Below are positions 9,012 to 20,177 of a stretch of DNA of 64,000 bases, in pieces. The DNA is from Monocercomonoides exilis (Eukaryota > Preaxostyla > Oxymonadida > Polymastigidae). Where the stretch lies: contig LSRY02000035.1 in assembly GCA_001643675.2 (NCBI GenBank), positions 992,001 through 1,056,000 of the forward strand, in the 5' to 3' direction. The translations under genes and the position numbers were made by a program. The notes below the pieces were generated by a model that made no database searches, was not told the origin of the DNA, and saw nothing but the letters and a program-made list of their open reading frames with translations. How positions within the stretch are numbered: position 1 is the first letter of the stretch; the number at the start of each line of letters is the position of its first letter.

Positions 9012-12000
9012 ATGGCTGTTCGAACCGAAACTGGTGACGAAACAGAAAAGGCAGAAACAAGTCCTGATGGCAGATTTGTGAAGGTTTAATTTTCTCTGCT
9101 TTTTATTGACAATTTATTATCACTTAACTCTTTGATGCCTCTCAGTATCAGCATGCCTTTCTGGGTCGTGGTTCGTTCAAAGAAGTGTACAAAGCGTACG
9201 ACCGAGAGAAAGGCATTGAAGTTGCATGGAATCAAGTTTCTTATCAGCGCTTAACAAATGCAGAACGAAAGCAACTAAATTCTGAGGTTTTACCATTCGC
9301 AACATACAAAAAATTAATGACATTTAAAATAATTTTATGTTTTTTTTGAAACGCATTTTGTGCTTTGTTAGATTCAAACTTTACAAAGTGTTCATCATCG
9401 AAATATCATAAAATTTTATAATTCATGGGTGAGCAAATCTCAGAGCTCAATTATCTTTATAAGTGAGCTTATGTCTTCTGGTACACTTAAGGAATATATC
9501 CAGAGAACCGGGGCACCGCGTTCTTCTGTATTGAAACGATGGTGCCGCCAGATATTAAGCGCACTGAGTTATCTTCACAACTCAATTCCAAAAATTATTC
9601 ATCGAGATTTAAAGTGTGATAACATTTTCATCAACGGATTTAGCGGTGAAGTTAAAGTGGGTGATCTTGGATTATCCACGAAGCAAATACGCTCCAAATC
9701 ACAATCTGTCATTGGAACTCCTGAATTTATGGCTCCTGAACTATATGATGAAGCTTATAATGAAAAAGTGGATATATATGCATTTGGAATGTGTATGTTA
9801 GAAATGATAACAAAGGATTATCCGTATTGTGAATGTTTGAATGCGGCTCAGATCTACAGAAAAGTTACTAACGGAATTCCACCTCAGTCTCTGGCAAAGG
9901 TGGAAGACGAAGCGTCGAAAAGGATTATTGAGCTTTGCATTGCATCAGACCCAACGAAGCGACCTTCTGCTGACGAGTTGCTTGCAAACGAGTATTTTGC
10001 AGAGAAGAAGAAGAAAACAGACAAGGAAGAGAAGAAAAGACGAGAAGGTATTGAAGATGCAGACAAAGAACGCGATCTCGATCAACAGCAATCGACTCCA
10101 TCTTCATCCACTTTTGCTTCGTCAGCACAAACAGCATCAAAACCCAAAGCGGCTGCATTTCTTGCGCATCCCAGCGGTCCCTTCTTCCCGACGTCTCAAC
10201 ACCCAACACAGAACATCTTTGTGCAGTCAGCAACTCCTCCAACGAGACCTGTGCCACATGCCCCACAACACGCTGGCGGGTTCAGCGGAAGCATCGCGCG
10301 CACACCGCCCTCGATAGCACCAGACAACCCACTTCACAGCATGCCCCCGTCCAGCCACTTGCAGGATGCTGGGCGTGTCCTCCCGTCAATTACTATTCCT
10401 GAGCCTCAGATGGGCACAGATGATGCCATCTCTGCTGCAATGCAGCCAGCACTTCCAGTGCAGTCATCTGCTTCTCCTTCTTCGTTATCTTCGCCTCCTT
10501 CTTCTTCCTCTTCTTCTCCATCAGATGGCGCAGGCTCAGTCCCAACGAATGTGTCTCCACCTGCAACTCCCACCTCTCCTCATCCAGAAGCATCATCAGA
10601 TGGGCAGCCAGCTGCTCTGCAGGCGTCTTCCATCGAAAGCGATGAACAGAGCCAGAATGTGCTGAATCTGCTGCTGGCGATGATCCAAGATCCCAATCTG
10701 AACACAAAGTACATCGAGCAGAGGCTGCCTTCGATGATGGTGGCACCTCAGAACATGAGCACACACGACAGCAGAGAAGACTCAGAACGGCATTTCGACA
10801 CGATTCCCCCGCCTGACCAGATTCCCATTGCAGATGCGGGATCTGTGGGAGGAGTGGCTGAGGAAGGGACAGAAAGCGATTTGGATGTGAGTAGCGAGGA
10901 AGAGAACGAGGAACAGAAACTTCAGCGGAACAAGCAGCAGAAGAGCCAGCAAATTCAACAAACACAAATACAGCCACAGACGCTGTCACCAGCACGTGTG
11001 ATGGCACCTTCTGTTTCATCTCCTCGAACACCCACATCAGACGGGCAGTCTGCAATGAAGGTGACCCAGCAGCAGATCCTCACTGCCTCTCTCTCACGTG
11101 CCCGTCTGCAGCCTCCTCCGTCGCCAACTGGGGTGCAAGCTGAGCCATCTCCAGCGACAGTTCTGTTTGGCCCGCTTGGCTCGCCTTCTGCTGCTGCAAC
11201 AGATCCTCCAACGACTGTTGTGATGGATGATGACACGATGAAGGCGATTGCAGCGATGCTGAAGACAGAAGACCTGCAGACGCTGATCAACACACTTGTG
11301 CAGCAGCAGCCTGGCGATGTGGCTGGTACCAGAGAAGAAGGTGAGGAGGGGGTGGAAGGAGAAGATGGGGAGCGCGCTATGCGCAGTGATGGAACTCAGA
11401 TCCATCCTTCGCCTTCTCGTGATGCCATTGCTCGATTTGTGGAGGCACTCAACTTCTCTCCGCAGGGCGAAGAGCAGCAAATGGAAGGACAGCAACAGGA
11501 AATTGAGCAGAAAGTGTTGGATGTGCAGACGATGGAGCAGAACGATGGATCATTCAACCAAAATGCTGTTTCTGCAAATATTGTACCATCATCTTATTTG
11601 CCAAATGCCCCGATGAATCCTCCACCTTCGATACCTTCGTCAGCAACATCTTCTTCTTCTCCAACAGCTACAGCAAATGTTCCCATTGCATCTGCTCCAA
11701 TGCCTAACATCGCAGGCAGCTCTCAGCTGGCTGAGCAGATGCAGCAGGAGAGAGAGAGGAGCAGCGAGAGAGAAGATATGTATCCTCCAACAGCGCCATC
11801 GCCCTTCAAAAGGAAGCCCAGAACAGGCAGAAAGAAGGACAAGCGCAGAGAAATCAACAGATTGCCGACTGAAAACAGGGAAGAGTCAGAAACAGACACC
11901 ACACGAGAGAGTGAGGAAGAGAGAGAAAGATACAACACATTCCTTCCTCAACAGGGGATGTCTGATTTGAGCTCGATTGATGAATCAGTTGTGCCAAATG

Positions 12001-15000
12001 AGTATCCACGTTCACAGACATCGCTTATGTCTCTGATGTCAACATCCACATATCCCACTCATCCACCTCCTTCTGTTCCTTCTGTCTCTTCTGTCTCTTC
12101 TGCTTCTATGCCCTCCAACTCCCCTTCGATGCCTCCATCGTATCCAGAACAGATGCCAGTTCCCTCTCATCTGACGTGTGTGACTGACGATGACCGTGCT
12201 GTGTGCTCAGCTGTGCCATCAACACCGCCGTCGGAGTATTCGCAGGACAGCAGCACGCGACACCGTGTGCATGCAGTGGAGTTGGTGCAGCTGTCGATAA
12301 AAGTGCTGATGGATGGGAAGGAGAAAGACGTAGGCTTCCCCTTCAATCCACAGGCAGACACCTGCGAGGCTGTGGCAGCTGAGCTGATCTCGGCGTGTGG
12401 CCTGCCCTCTGAACAGCACTCAGAAGTGGCACAGAAAATAAGTGTGGCGCTGGACACATTTTATGAAGAGGAGAAGCAGCGGCAGAAGCAGCTGGATGAA
12501 GAGCGGATGGCAGAGGAGAGGGTGATGAAGGAGATGGAAGAGAAGGAAAGAGGAAGGATGCTCGAAAACGACAACAACACACCGCTGCCAAAGGAGAGAA
12601 ATGCGACAAAAGCAGAAGTGGATGAGCAGATGGAGAGCAGCAAAGGAAAAGGAGAAGGAGGAAAGGAAGAGGAAAGCGTGAAAGAAGAAGTGGGAGAAGA
12701 AGGAAAAGCAGTTGAAGGAGTAAATATTAAAGAAGAAAAAGATAAAACAAATGAAGAAGGCAATGAAGTGCCTCAGCCACATTCAACTGCATCTTCACCA
12801 AATTCTCTTGCCCATCCATTCCCAGCGCCATCTCCTGCTCAGCTGGAAGAAGAAGCGAAGTTGAGGCAATTGGAAGAAGAAAGAGAGAAAGCATCGCAAA
12901 TTATGGAGCAGCTGACGAAGCAGATTGAGGAGACGAAAGAGAAAACACTGGAAAGGCAGAAAAGGAAGATGAGTGTGTCACAACAGCAGTCGCCATTTCA
13001 GATGCAGTCTCAAGTGGCTCAGTTGACACAGCACCCTCTTTCTGAAGAGAAAGAAGCACAAATACAGCCAAAATCTCCTCAAATAGCAACAACATTGTCA
13101 TCAACAACATCAACAGCAGCAGCACCAGAGTCACCGTCACTTAGACCACAGCGTTTGGACTCACCTTCTCCACAAGCAGCACAGCATGTCCAGTTGCTGT
13201 CTGATCAATCTACTTCTCCTTCAGACAAAACACAAACAACTCAAAATGTATCTTCTCTTTCTCCTTCCAAAAACACCCTCATTTCTCACCCTGATGACAG
13301 AAGCAGCGCATTCATACAGACAACTCCATCAACAGCACTCAACTCTCTCTCAAAGGAGATGCAACATCTACCAGAATCCAACAGTTCCAGTTCTGAGACA
13401 AAGATATCTTCAGCCTCAACCACTCCTCCTTCACATGGAGAGCCTTCACAGCCAAACACACCTTCTCCTTCACTTTCATCGCAGACAACACAATCTCCAA
13501 CTGAAGCAGTAGCAACATCAACCATTCAGTCAAACTCATCCACCAAACAAAGTTCAACAGCAAATGCTGTTCAATTGACGAATGCTTCACCAAATGCTAC
13601 TCAAACAAACTCATCGCCATCAACAGGAAAATCAGCAGCCAGCCACACAAACATTGCCAATCACCCAATGTCTTCAATTGGCTTGCCTCCTTTTTCACCT
13701 TCTCTCAGCCAATCTATTCCACCTCTTTCTTCTTCCTCCTCTTCAACTTCTACAACTGTTATTCAACCTCCAACTTCTTCTTCCTCATCATCTTCTTCTC
13801 TAACTCCATCAACATCTTCTTCCACTTCAACATCTTCTTCAACTTCCTCTGCCCCATCCACCCAGCGTATCTACATTCCTCCTCCACTCGATGCTGATCC
13901 TCTGACGATGCTGCTCAACTCCTCCACCGTCTTCAACACTGTTGTGCGCGACTGTGGCTGCGAGGAGTTGATGGAGCTCACCAGCCGCATCTTCAAAAAT
14001 GCGCAGAACAAATATGAGGCGACGATGAAGCGGCTGTTCACCTCGTTGGAAGGCATCTCAGACACGTCGGCGACAGAAGATGTGATCAACCAGCTGAGAG
14101 GGCAGACGCTGATGGAGTTCAGAAGCATCATCAGCCTGCACGAAGAGAAGGTGAGTGAGATGATTGAGGCTATCTTCAGAGAGAAGAAGAGGAGGAACGA
14201 GTGCTTGGCGAGCGTGGTGGTGCAGAAGAAAGTGCCCTGCATGTCGCCAATGGCATCTCAGATAGGCTCCTCTGGGAATTCATTGACGCCTTCTTCTTCT
14301 GCTGCTGTCATCGCATCTGCTCAGCAATCTTCTGTGACTTCTTCTTCTTCTTCAATTTCTACTTTTTCCTCCTCTTCTTCTTCTTTGCAGCCATCAAACA
14401 TGATTGGCTTTTCATCTCTTTCAGAGACAACTTTGAAATCGCCATCGTCTTTGTCTGCTTCATCGTCCACCTCTTCCTTCTCTCCGCCATTCACATCGTC
14501 CACTTCATCATCCACTTCTGCCCTGCCGTCGCACACATCCTCTTCTGCCCAGCTTGCTCTGTCTGCCCCGTCTGCCCAGCTGACACAGCCATCCACTCCC
14601 ACACTGTCTGCCACTTCCACAATCAAAGTGAAGGTCGACCCAACAAAACTAGACAGCAACGCCTTCGTCGACTTCCTCCTCAAAAAGGCAGGCAAAGAGG
14701 CGCAGTTGGAGTATCAGCAGAAGCAGAGGGAGTTGTACCAGAAGCAGTTCTGCTGCGGGCAGCCAGCTTCGAATCAGTCTTCGTCCAAGCTGAAGCAGCA
14801 GAATGCAACACAAACAGGTTCCATCAGCTCTGCTTCGAATTCAACAACAAATTTGAATTCAACTTCGACTTCAACTTCAACTTCAACTTCAACTTCTTCG
14901 GTCAATCCATCCAATTCATCAGCAGCACATCAGATGCATCCGAATGATGCTCATTCATCATCTCCTGCACAGTCACAATCGCCAGGTGCAAATGCATCCT

Positions 15001-16277
15001 CGTCAGCAACTGCAACATCAAACAGCAATAGTTCTGCTGCATACAACATTCATTCGCCTTCTCCTTCCTCTCCTCCAAAGGCAGCTGTCCAATCTCCTTC
15101 AAAAAAGAACAATACAATTCGACAGCCAAAGAACGAACAAGGAATAAACACTGTATCCAATGACAATACTCAAACATTATCACAGCAAGCTCCACTTTCA
15201 ACTTCGAATTCTTCTTCATCATCGTCATCTTCTTCTTCTTCTTCCTCTCCTTCCACCTCTTTTTCATCTACTCCTTCAAACACCATCCGAACACAGCACA
15301 CTTCTGTCTCTCCAGCCATCTCTCCTTCTCCTCCCCCGACAATCAAGCAATCACTCCAACAGTCCTCTTCGATGGCTGCTGCTGATCCAGCAGCAAACGA
15401 GAGGGGCCTCTCATTTCACTCTGCCGACGCCAAAAAGCCCAGTTCACCTGCCTTTCTCGCCTTTGGCAAAGCTGCTCAATCGCATCCAACGCAGACACAA
15501 GCAGCACTCCCCAGCACACTCCACATAACCTCTCCTCAGTCTCCTTCTTCATCTCCTTCTGCATATTCCACACCTCACCCGGTCGGCCCTTCATCTTTGT
15601 CCACCTCACAGGCACCCCATCTCAATACCAGCCATTCTTTCTCTTCCCTCCCAAGTGTCTTAGCTCCTGTAGCTGTAACGTCATGTTCTCCTTCTCCTTC
15701 ACCCTCATCTGCATCAGCCTCTTCTTCCTCTTCTTCCACATTCCCCTCCTTCTCCTCTTCCTCTCCTTCTCCTTCTCCACCAGCAGATGACATTTCGCGA
15801 CATGGCACTCTAATCTTCTCTTCAAGCAGCGACTTCAACGATCAGCTGCTTCCATCTGCTTCTCGCTCACCCACCCCTTCACAATCATATTCACCTGCTC
15901 CTGGGTTGATGTCGCAGTTATTTTTAGCAACACCAACGCCAAATCCTTCTTTCACTTCCTCTTCTGCTGCCGCTGCTTCTTCTTCTTCTTCTTCTTCCTC
16001 TGTCTCTTCTCAGACAGCACGTCAGTCAGCTCCTCCCTCGCGGCAGCAGTCTCCAACACATGGTCGTGTTCCTTCTGGGTATGCCTGCACTTCTCCTTCT
16101 TCATCTGTCACTCCCACTAATCCGCCCCTGACATCCTACGCTTCCGATCCAAGATTGTCTTCAAGAGATGACAAGACAGCAAAAGAAAACAATACCATAA
16201 GCAGCACAGGATTAGACGACTTTATAAAGCAGCAAGTGGATGGATTCGATCTTGGCTTGAAGGCTAAAGGAACATAA
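9012..16277 (+). CDS. WNK-type (with-no-lysine) protein kinase with giant low-complexity tail, 3 exons
   Basis: Ser/Thr kinase. Exons: 9012-9083, 9146-9286 and 9372-16277, both introns phase 0; product about 2372 residues. The kinase domain (about 25-277) has glycine loop GRGSFKEVYKA with the Lys (K36) that WNKs use, and VAWNQV with Asn where other kinases carry the ATP-binding Lys. It also has HRDLKCDNIFI, GDLGLS and GTPEFMAPE. About residues 1040-1110 (VELVQLSIKV to ISVALDTFYEEE) resemble the OSR1-C/PF2-like fold seen after WNK kinase domains. A Glu/Lys coiled-coil stretch follows, then Ser/Thr/Pro/Gln-rich tracts. Two conserved-looking helical islands sit near 1575-1690 and 1822-1865. WNKs act in osmotic and ion signalling elsewhere; the role here is inferred. 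Animal WNKs reach similar size. AATAAA follows the stop. Confidence 0.93.
9084..9145 (+). other. Intron 1 of the WNK-like gene
   Basis: 62 bases, GTTTAA...CTCAG, phase 0. It separates the short N-terminal exon from the glycine-loop exon. Confidence 0.85.
9287..9371 (+). other. Intron 2 of the WNK-like gene
   Basis: 85 bases, GTTTTA...GTTAG, phase 0. Splicing joins QLNSE to IQTLQSVHHRNIIKFYNSW, the expected helix C to beta-4 region of a kinase. Confidence 0.87.
14860..14905 (+). repeat. Hexanucleotide microsatellite inside the WNK-like gene
   Basis: Tandem TCAACT-type units encode an (ST)n run. Similar Ser-codon runs occur nearby (around 13730-13850, 15210-15250 and 15970-16000) and probably make the tail length variable. 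Confidence 0.8.
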
Positions 16278-17766
16278 TTTTCTTCCTTCTTGCTGTTTAT
16301 TTCAACTTATAATAAAAATTAGTTTTTATCAGTTTGTTTTTATTGTGTTGCTAATGTTTATTTATCCTTCCATCCCTTTTATACAAATGTCTTTCTGTAC
16401 TTTTAAAACAAATAATTTAAGTTTTAATGTCGCATTTATTTTAAAATATAAAAGCGTTCTTTATCAAATATGTTATTAGCATTTGTCTTTATTACTAAAA
16501 TAATTGTTTGCTTGAAAAATAGTATTTCAAATGGATGATTATATTTGTCGTTATATATTTTTTCTATATGAGAATGAAAACAAAATGTCAAATCATTGGA
16601 TAATAAATTCATGCTGAAATATCCATTGTACAATCATAATCGCACACCTTTGTTTTGATGAAAGCGAAAAAACAAATTTCTTTCAAAGGGAAATACACCT
16701 TCTGGTTGACCTCCAAACTTTTTTTAGCCTTTATATCAAACTGAAATTCTTGACTGAATAGAACAGATATCAAAAAGAATGACCCAATTTTTTTCTCAGT
16801 TTTTTTTAAAATGATTCGTGAATAATTGAATAATCATAAATTCTTAAAGAAAAATTCTTAGAATTTATATTGTGTAATTCATTTTAATTTTGTGCATAAT
16901 TATTTCTTTCAAGAAAAAGACAATGATTTGTTGCAAACTTTTTCTGTGTCCCAGATATTTGAATACATGCATTTTAATGCAAAAAAACATTGATGGAATT
17001 ATCAAAAAAATTGAGAAAAATATATGAAAAAATTGCATGGAGCAAATAAGAGAAAGAATAGAATTTTGTCTCATTTGAAATTTATCTTTCTTTCAAAATT
17101 GAGATATTTTGTTCTCACGAGAAATTCAAAAGAAAAACCTTTTTAAAAAACCCAAATGCCTTTAATGTTTCATATTGAAAATAAAAAATAATTATTCGAA
17201 CAACCAAAATATTCTTTAAACTGAATTATTATGAAAGAAGAGCAAAAATTCATATAATGATGTCGATTCTGAAAACAATTCAAGAATTTTTATATATAAT
17301 TACAAGGACTTTCATTTCTCTTGAATTCTTAAAAATTAACAACTACAAGTTAACATTAATAAATTTCTGCATTATCACTTCCAGAAATGAGTATGATATG
17401 AAACAGAAGTCACTGAACTTTTGTGTCACATGTGAAAATTTTTTAAAATGAACATTTTGAAAAAATAACTGGTGGAAATGAAAAATGTGTATTTTCATCA
17501 AATTTTCATTGCAACTCACGAAGCTTCACAAAGAATAAAAATAGAAACAATGTCAAGCATTTCCTTTAATGACAGCAAATTTTTGTGAAGTTAGATGAAA
17601 ATTCGACAATAAAATTCCATTCTCATTTTCACCAGAAAAATAAACTAAATGAAATTTTCAAAATAAAATTTAGACATGTGAGTTTTTTTTCAATTTGAGT
17701 TATTGTTTTAGAAATCATAACTTTTTTCGGTGTGTTGTTTTTTCAAATAATGTTTTTTTTTGGTAA
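16278..17766. other. Intergenic, AT-rich
   Basis: The start is the 3' flank of the WNK-like gene. Short frames (16436-16633, 16865-17074, 17257-17451) have AT-driven composition and no recognisable domain. Nothing else seen. Confidence 0.55.
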
Positions 17767-18150
17767 GTACAGATTTCGCACAAAATACAGGACAAGATTG
17801 ATTTCACAATAACTGCAGGAGAAATAATTCTGACAATTTTCCTCAAAATATATCTCATTAATACAAACTCATTTGATATATAAAATTTTCATGACTTCCT
17901 CGTTTATGCTCAGAAATATCAATTTTTGAAATTTCTGAGAAACTCAAAATCCTATTTGATTTAAATTTTAATAATAATTTTTTCTGAGCATAAACGAGGA
18001 AGTCATGAAAATTTTATATATCAAATGAGTTTGTATTAATGAGATATATTTTGAGGAAAATTGTCAGAATTATTTCTCCTGCAGTTATTGTGAAATCAAT
18101 CTTGTCCGGTATTTTGCGCTATGTCCAGTATTTTATGCGATATCTGTAAT
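17767..18150. repeat. Inverted repeat with ~150-base arms and 63-base loop
   Basis: Left arm about 17767-17916, right arm about 17980-18150, near-perfect complements over the inner 140 bases (for example CGTTTATGCTCAGAAA against its complement). The right arm has an extra 20-base unit near its outer end, a tandem duplication of the ACCGGACA/ATACTGGACATAGCGCA segment. No coding capacity. It looks like a small fold-back or MITE-type element and is unrelated in sequence to the larger one at 4.2-5.3 kb. Confidence 0.88.
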
Positions 18151-19094
18151 CACTTTTTTTTAAAAGTTTTTTGTGTGCAATTTCTTTCATTGGATATTAT
18201 TTTATTATAAAAAATTCAATGTATGTGTTCAAAGGAAAAAAAAAATTTTTTTTGAAACCATGTTATTCATCAAAAAAGTTAGAAATCAATTTGATTTATT
18301 CTAAAAAAAATGCTTTTTCCAACGTTTATTCAAATAAGAAAATGAAAATATTAGACACTTTCAATTATCGAAATGAAAAAAGGATCAATGGATATCAGTC
18401 CAAATCATAGAAAACTGAAGCAAAAAATAAAAAAAAGACATTCTCAATAAATTAACACTTTCAATTATCAACATTTGTATCAACGAAATTTCCTTGGTTC
18501 GCACTTGTATTGAAATATGCTTTTTATTAACTTCTTTTTCGGTTTTGTTTTAAACTTTTTCGATGAAAAAAATTTTTGGAGTTATTTTCGAAATCGAATA
18601 ATTATTGGTTTTTAAATCACATAAACACAGAATATAAAAGTTTCATCTTTTAAATGTTCTACAGGCATAAAATTTGCATCTTTTAAAAGGAAGCTCAATG
18701 AGTAATAAGCCTTCGCAATTTGTCTTTTTAAAAATCAAATGTTTATGCACACACAAGTTTTATTTGGTACCTTATGCAACATCATTTTTCTTAACAACCA
18801 AATCCCGAAAGAATAATAATTTAAAAAACAAACATTTTCACATACAAGTAATATCTTCTTTATCAGCTCATTAAACAGACAATTGAAAATGAAAAAAAAA
18901 AAAAACTAAACAAAAAGAAAACAAAAAAAATATCAAAAAGGTTAAAAACGTTCATTTCTTTTTGACTTTTCTCAAACCAATAACAATCACAATTATTATT
19001 CAACTACAGTCGAACACCCATTCTCCCAAATGTGTGATTGCTACGAAATTATTTACTCTGGCAACAGTATGAATTTCTAAATGGTTGGTCAGAG
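18151..19094. other. Intergenic, AT-rich
   Basis: Contains small frames without family signatures and an A-rich run near 18890-18940. No gene supported. Confidence 0.5.
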
Positions 19095-19989
19095 TTAATC
19101 CGATTTCGTCTCTGATGCTGATGGATAAGGAGGTGAAGGATATGCATTATCCATTTGAACATTCAGGGCTTGAAGGCATATATAAGGATATGGAGGCAAC
19201 GAAGGATACACGCTTGGTATTGGTGGCGATGGAAACGAAATCAGCGAACAAATTGGTGGGTAACGATACTGAGTCGGTGCTGTAGCTTGTGCCTCACTTG
19301 AAGGAGGTTCAGCAGCAAATTCCACTTCTTTTTTCTCGGGTTCGATGGGAAAAGCATCAACAACAGTTTCAGTTGGAGCTTCTTCAACAACAATGGAAGG
19401 TGGTGGAGCTGGTGCAACAGGCTTGTTTTCTGTACCAGTTGAAGCTCCTCCGAAAACAGCAGGTGGAGTTGGCTTTGGCTTTGCTACGGATGGGCAATCA
19501 TAAAGAATTTCAAGTTTTACTTTTCCAGCCGATTTTCCCGATTTTCTATGAAACTCAAAATTTTCCTTTTGCTTGTTATTCAGATATTGCAAAATCTAAA
19601 CATTCACAAAACCACACCGCAGCAATAAAAAAAGGGAATGCCTTAAAACTATTTATAAAAAGCAAACATCCAATTTCAATGAACCAATAAGTTGATCAGA
19701 AGTAACAACATTTGAGTCCCAAAGCTCAAGTATCAAATCTTTTTTCTCGTTTTTCGGATCAAAATCCAATGTAAACTCTTGTTAAAACGATTTATAACAA
19801 TTGAATATTAAAATAGAGTCTCAAACTTTCTTTGAATTTTGGATGAAGGCAATTCTTTATCACTTTTGTCTGTCTTCTATATTTTCCGATCTTAATAACG
19901 ACATATGGATCAGACAATCCATTAACATCAACTGCTGGAACGTCCTTGCAAGAAATAATTTCCAATCTAATTGTTCCTGGATAATACAT
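19095..19989 (-). CDS. C2-domain protein with Pro-rich C-terminus, 3 exons
   Basis: Exons: 19989-19827, 19777-19668 and 19595-19095; product about 257 residues. The first 110 residues form a C2 domain: LEIISCKDVP, then DVNGLSDPYVVIKIG with two calcium-loop Asp residues, HPKFKE, FTLDFDPKNE, and LELWDSN followed by SDQLIG, which supplies the second Asp loop. The last exon begins with YLNNKQKENFEFHRK, then SAGKVKLEILYD, the usual end of a C2 sandwich. The remainder is Pro/Ala-rich and ends in repeated Pro-Tyr-Pro segments, as in small C2 proteins that bind membranes in a Ca-dependent way. Introns are 49 bases (phase 1) and 72 bases (phase 0). Start chosen as the only Met before the first strand. 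Role in membrane trafficking is inferred. Confidence 0.87.
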
Positions 19990-19995
19990 GAATGA

Positions 19996-20177
19996 TAAAT
20001 TAGATCCATCCTTTAATAAAAAAATTCTGTAAATTTATTCTGAATTGAATAATTTTAATTTATTGCATAAGCACTGCTTTCTTATGCAGAGAATCAGAAA
20101 ATTTGAAAAAAATGGTATCCATAATTATATAATTATTACAAAAAAAATAAAATTTTAATTTTCAAAGAAGCAAAAAG
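19996..20177. other. Divergent spacer between C2 gene and TMEM62-like gene
   Basis: About 190 AT-rich bases between two divergent start codons; presumably holds both promoters. No motif claimed. Confidence 0.45.

Noticed and set aside
9616-15838. Many open frames overlapping the WNK-like gene, including long minus-strand ones
   Set aside because: They are shadows of a stop-poor, Ser/Gln/Pro-rich coding exon. None has domain features.
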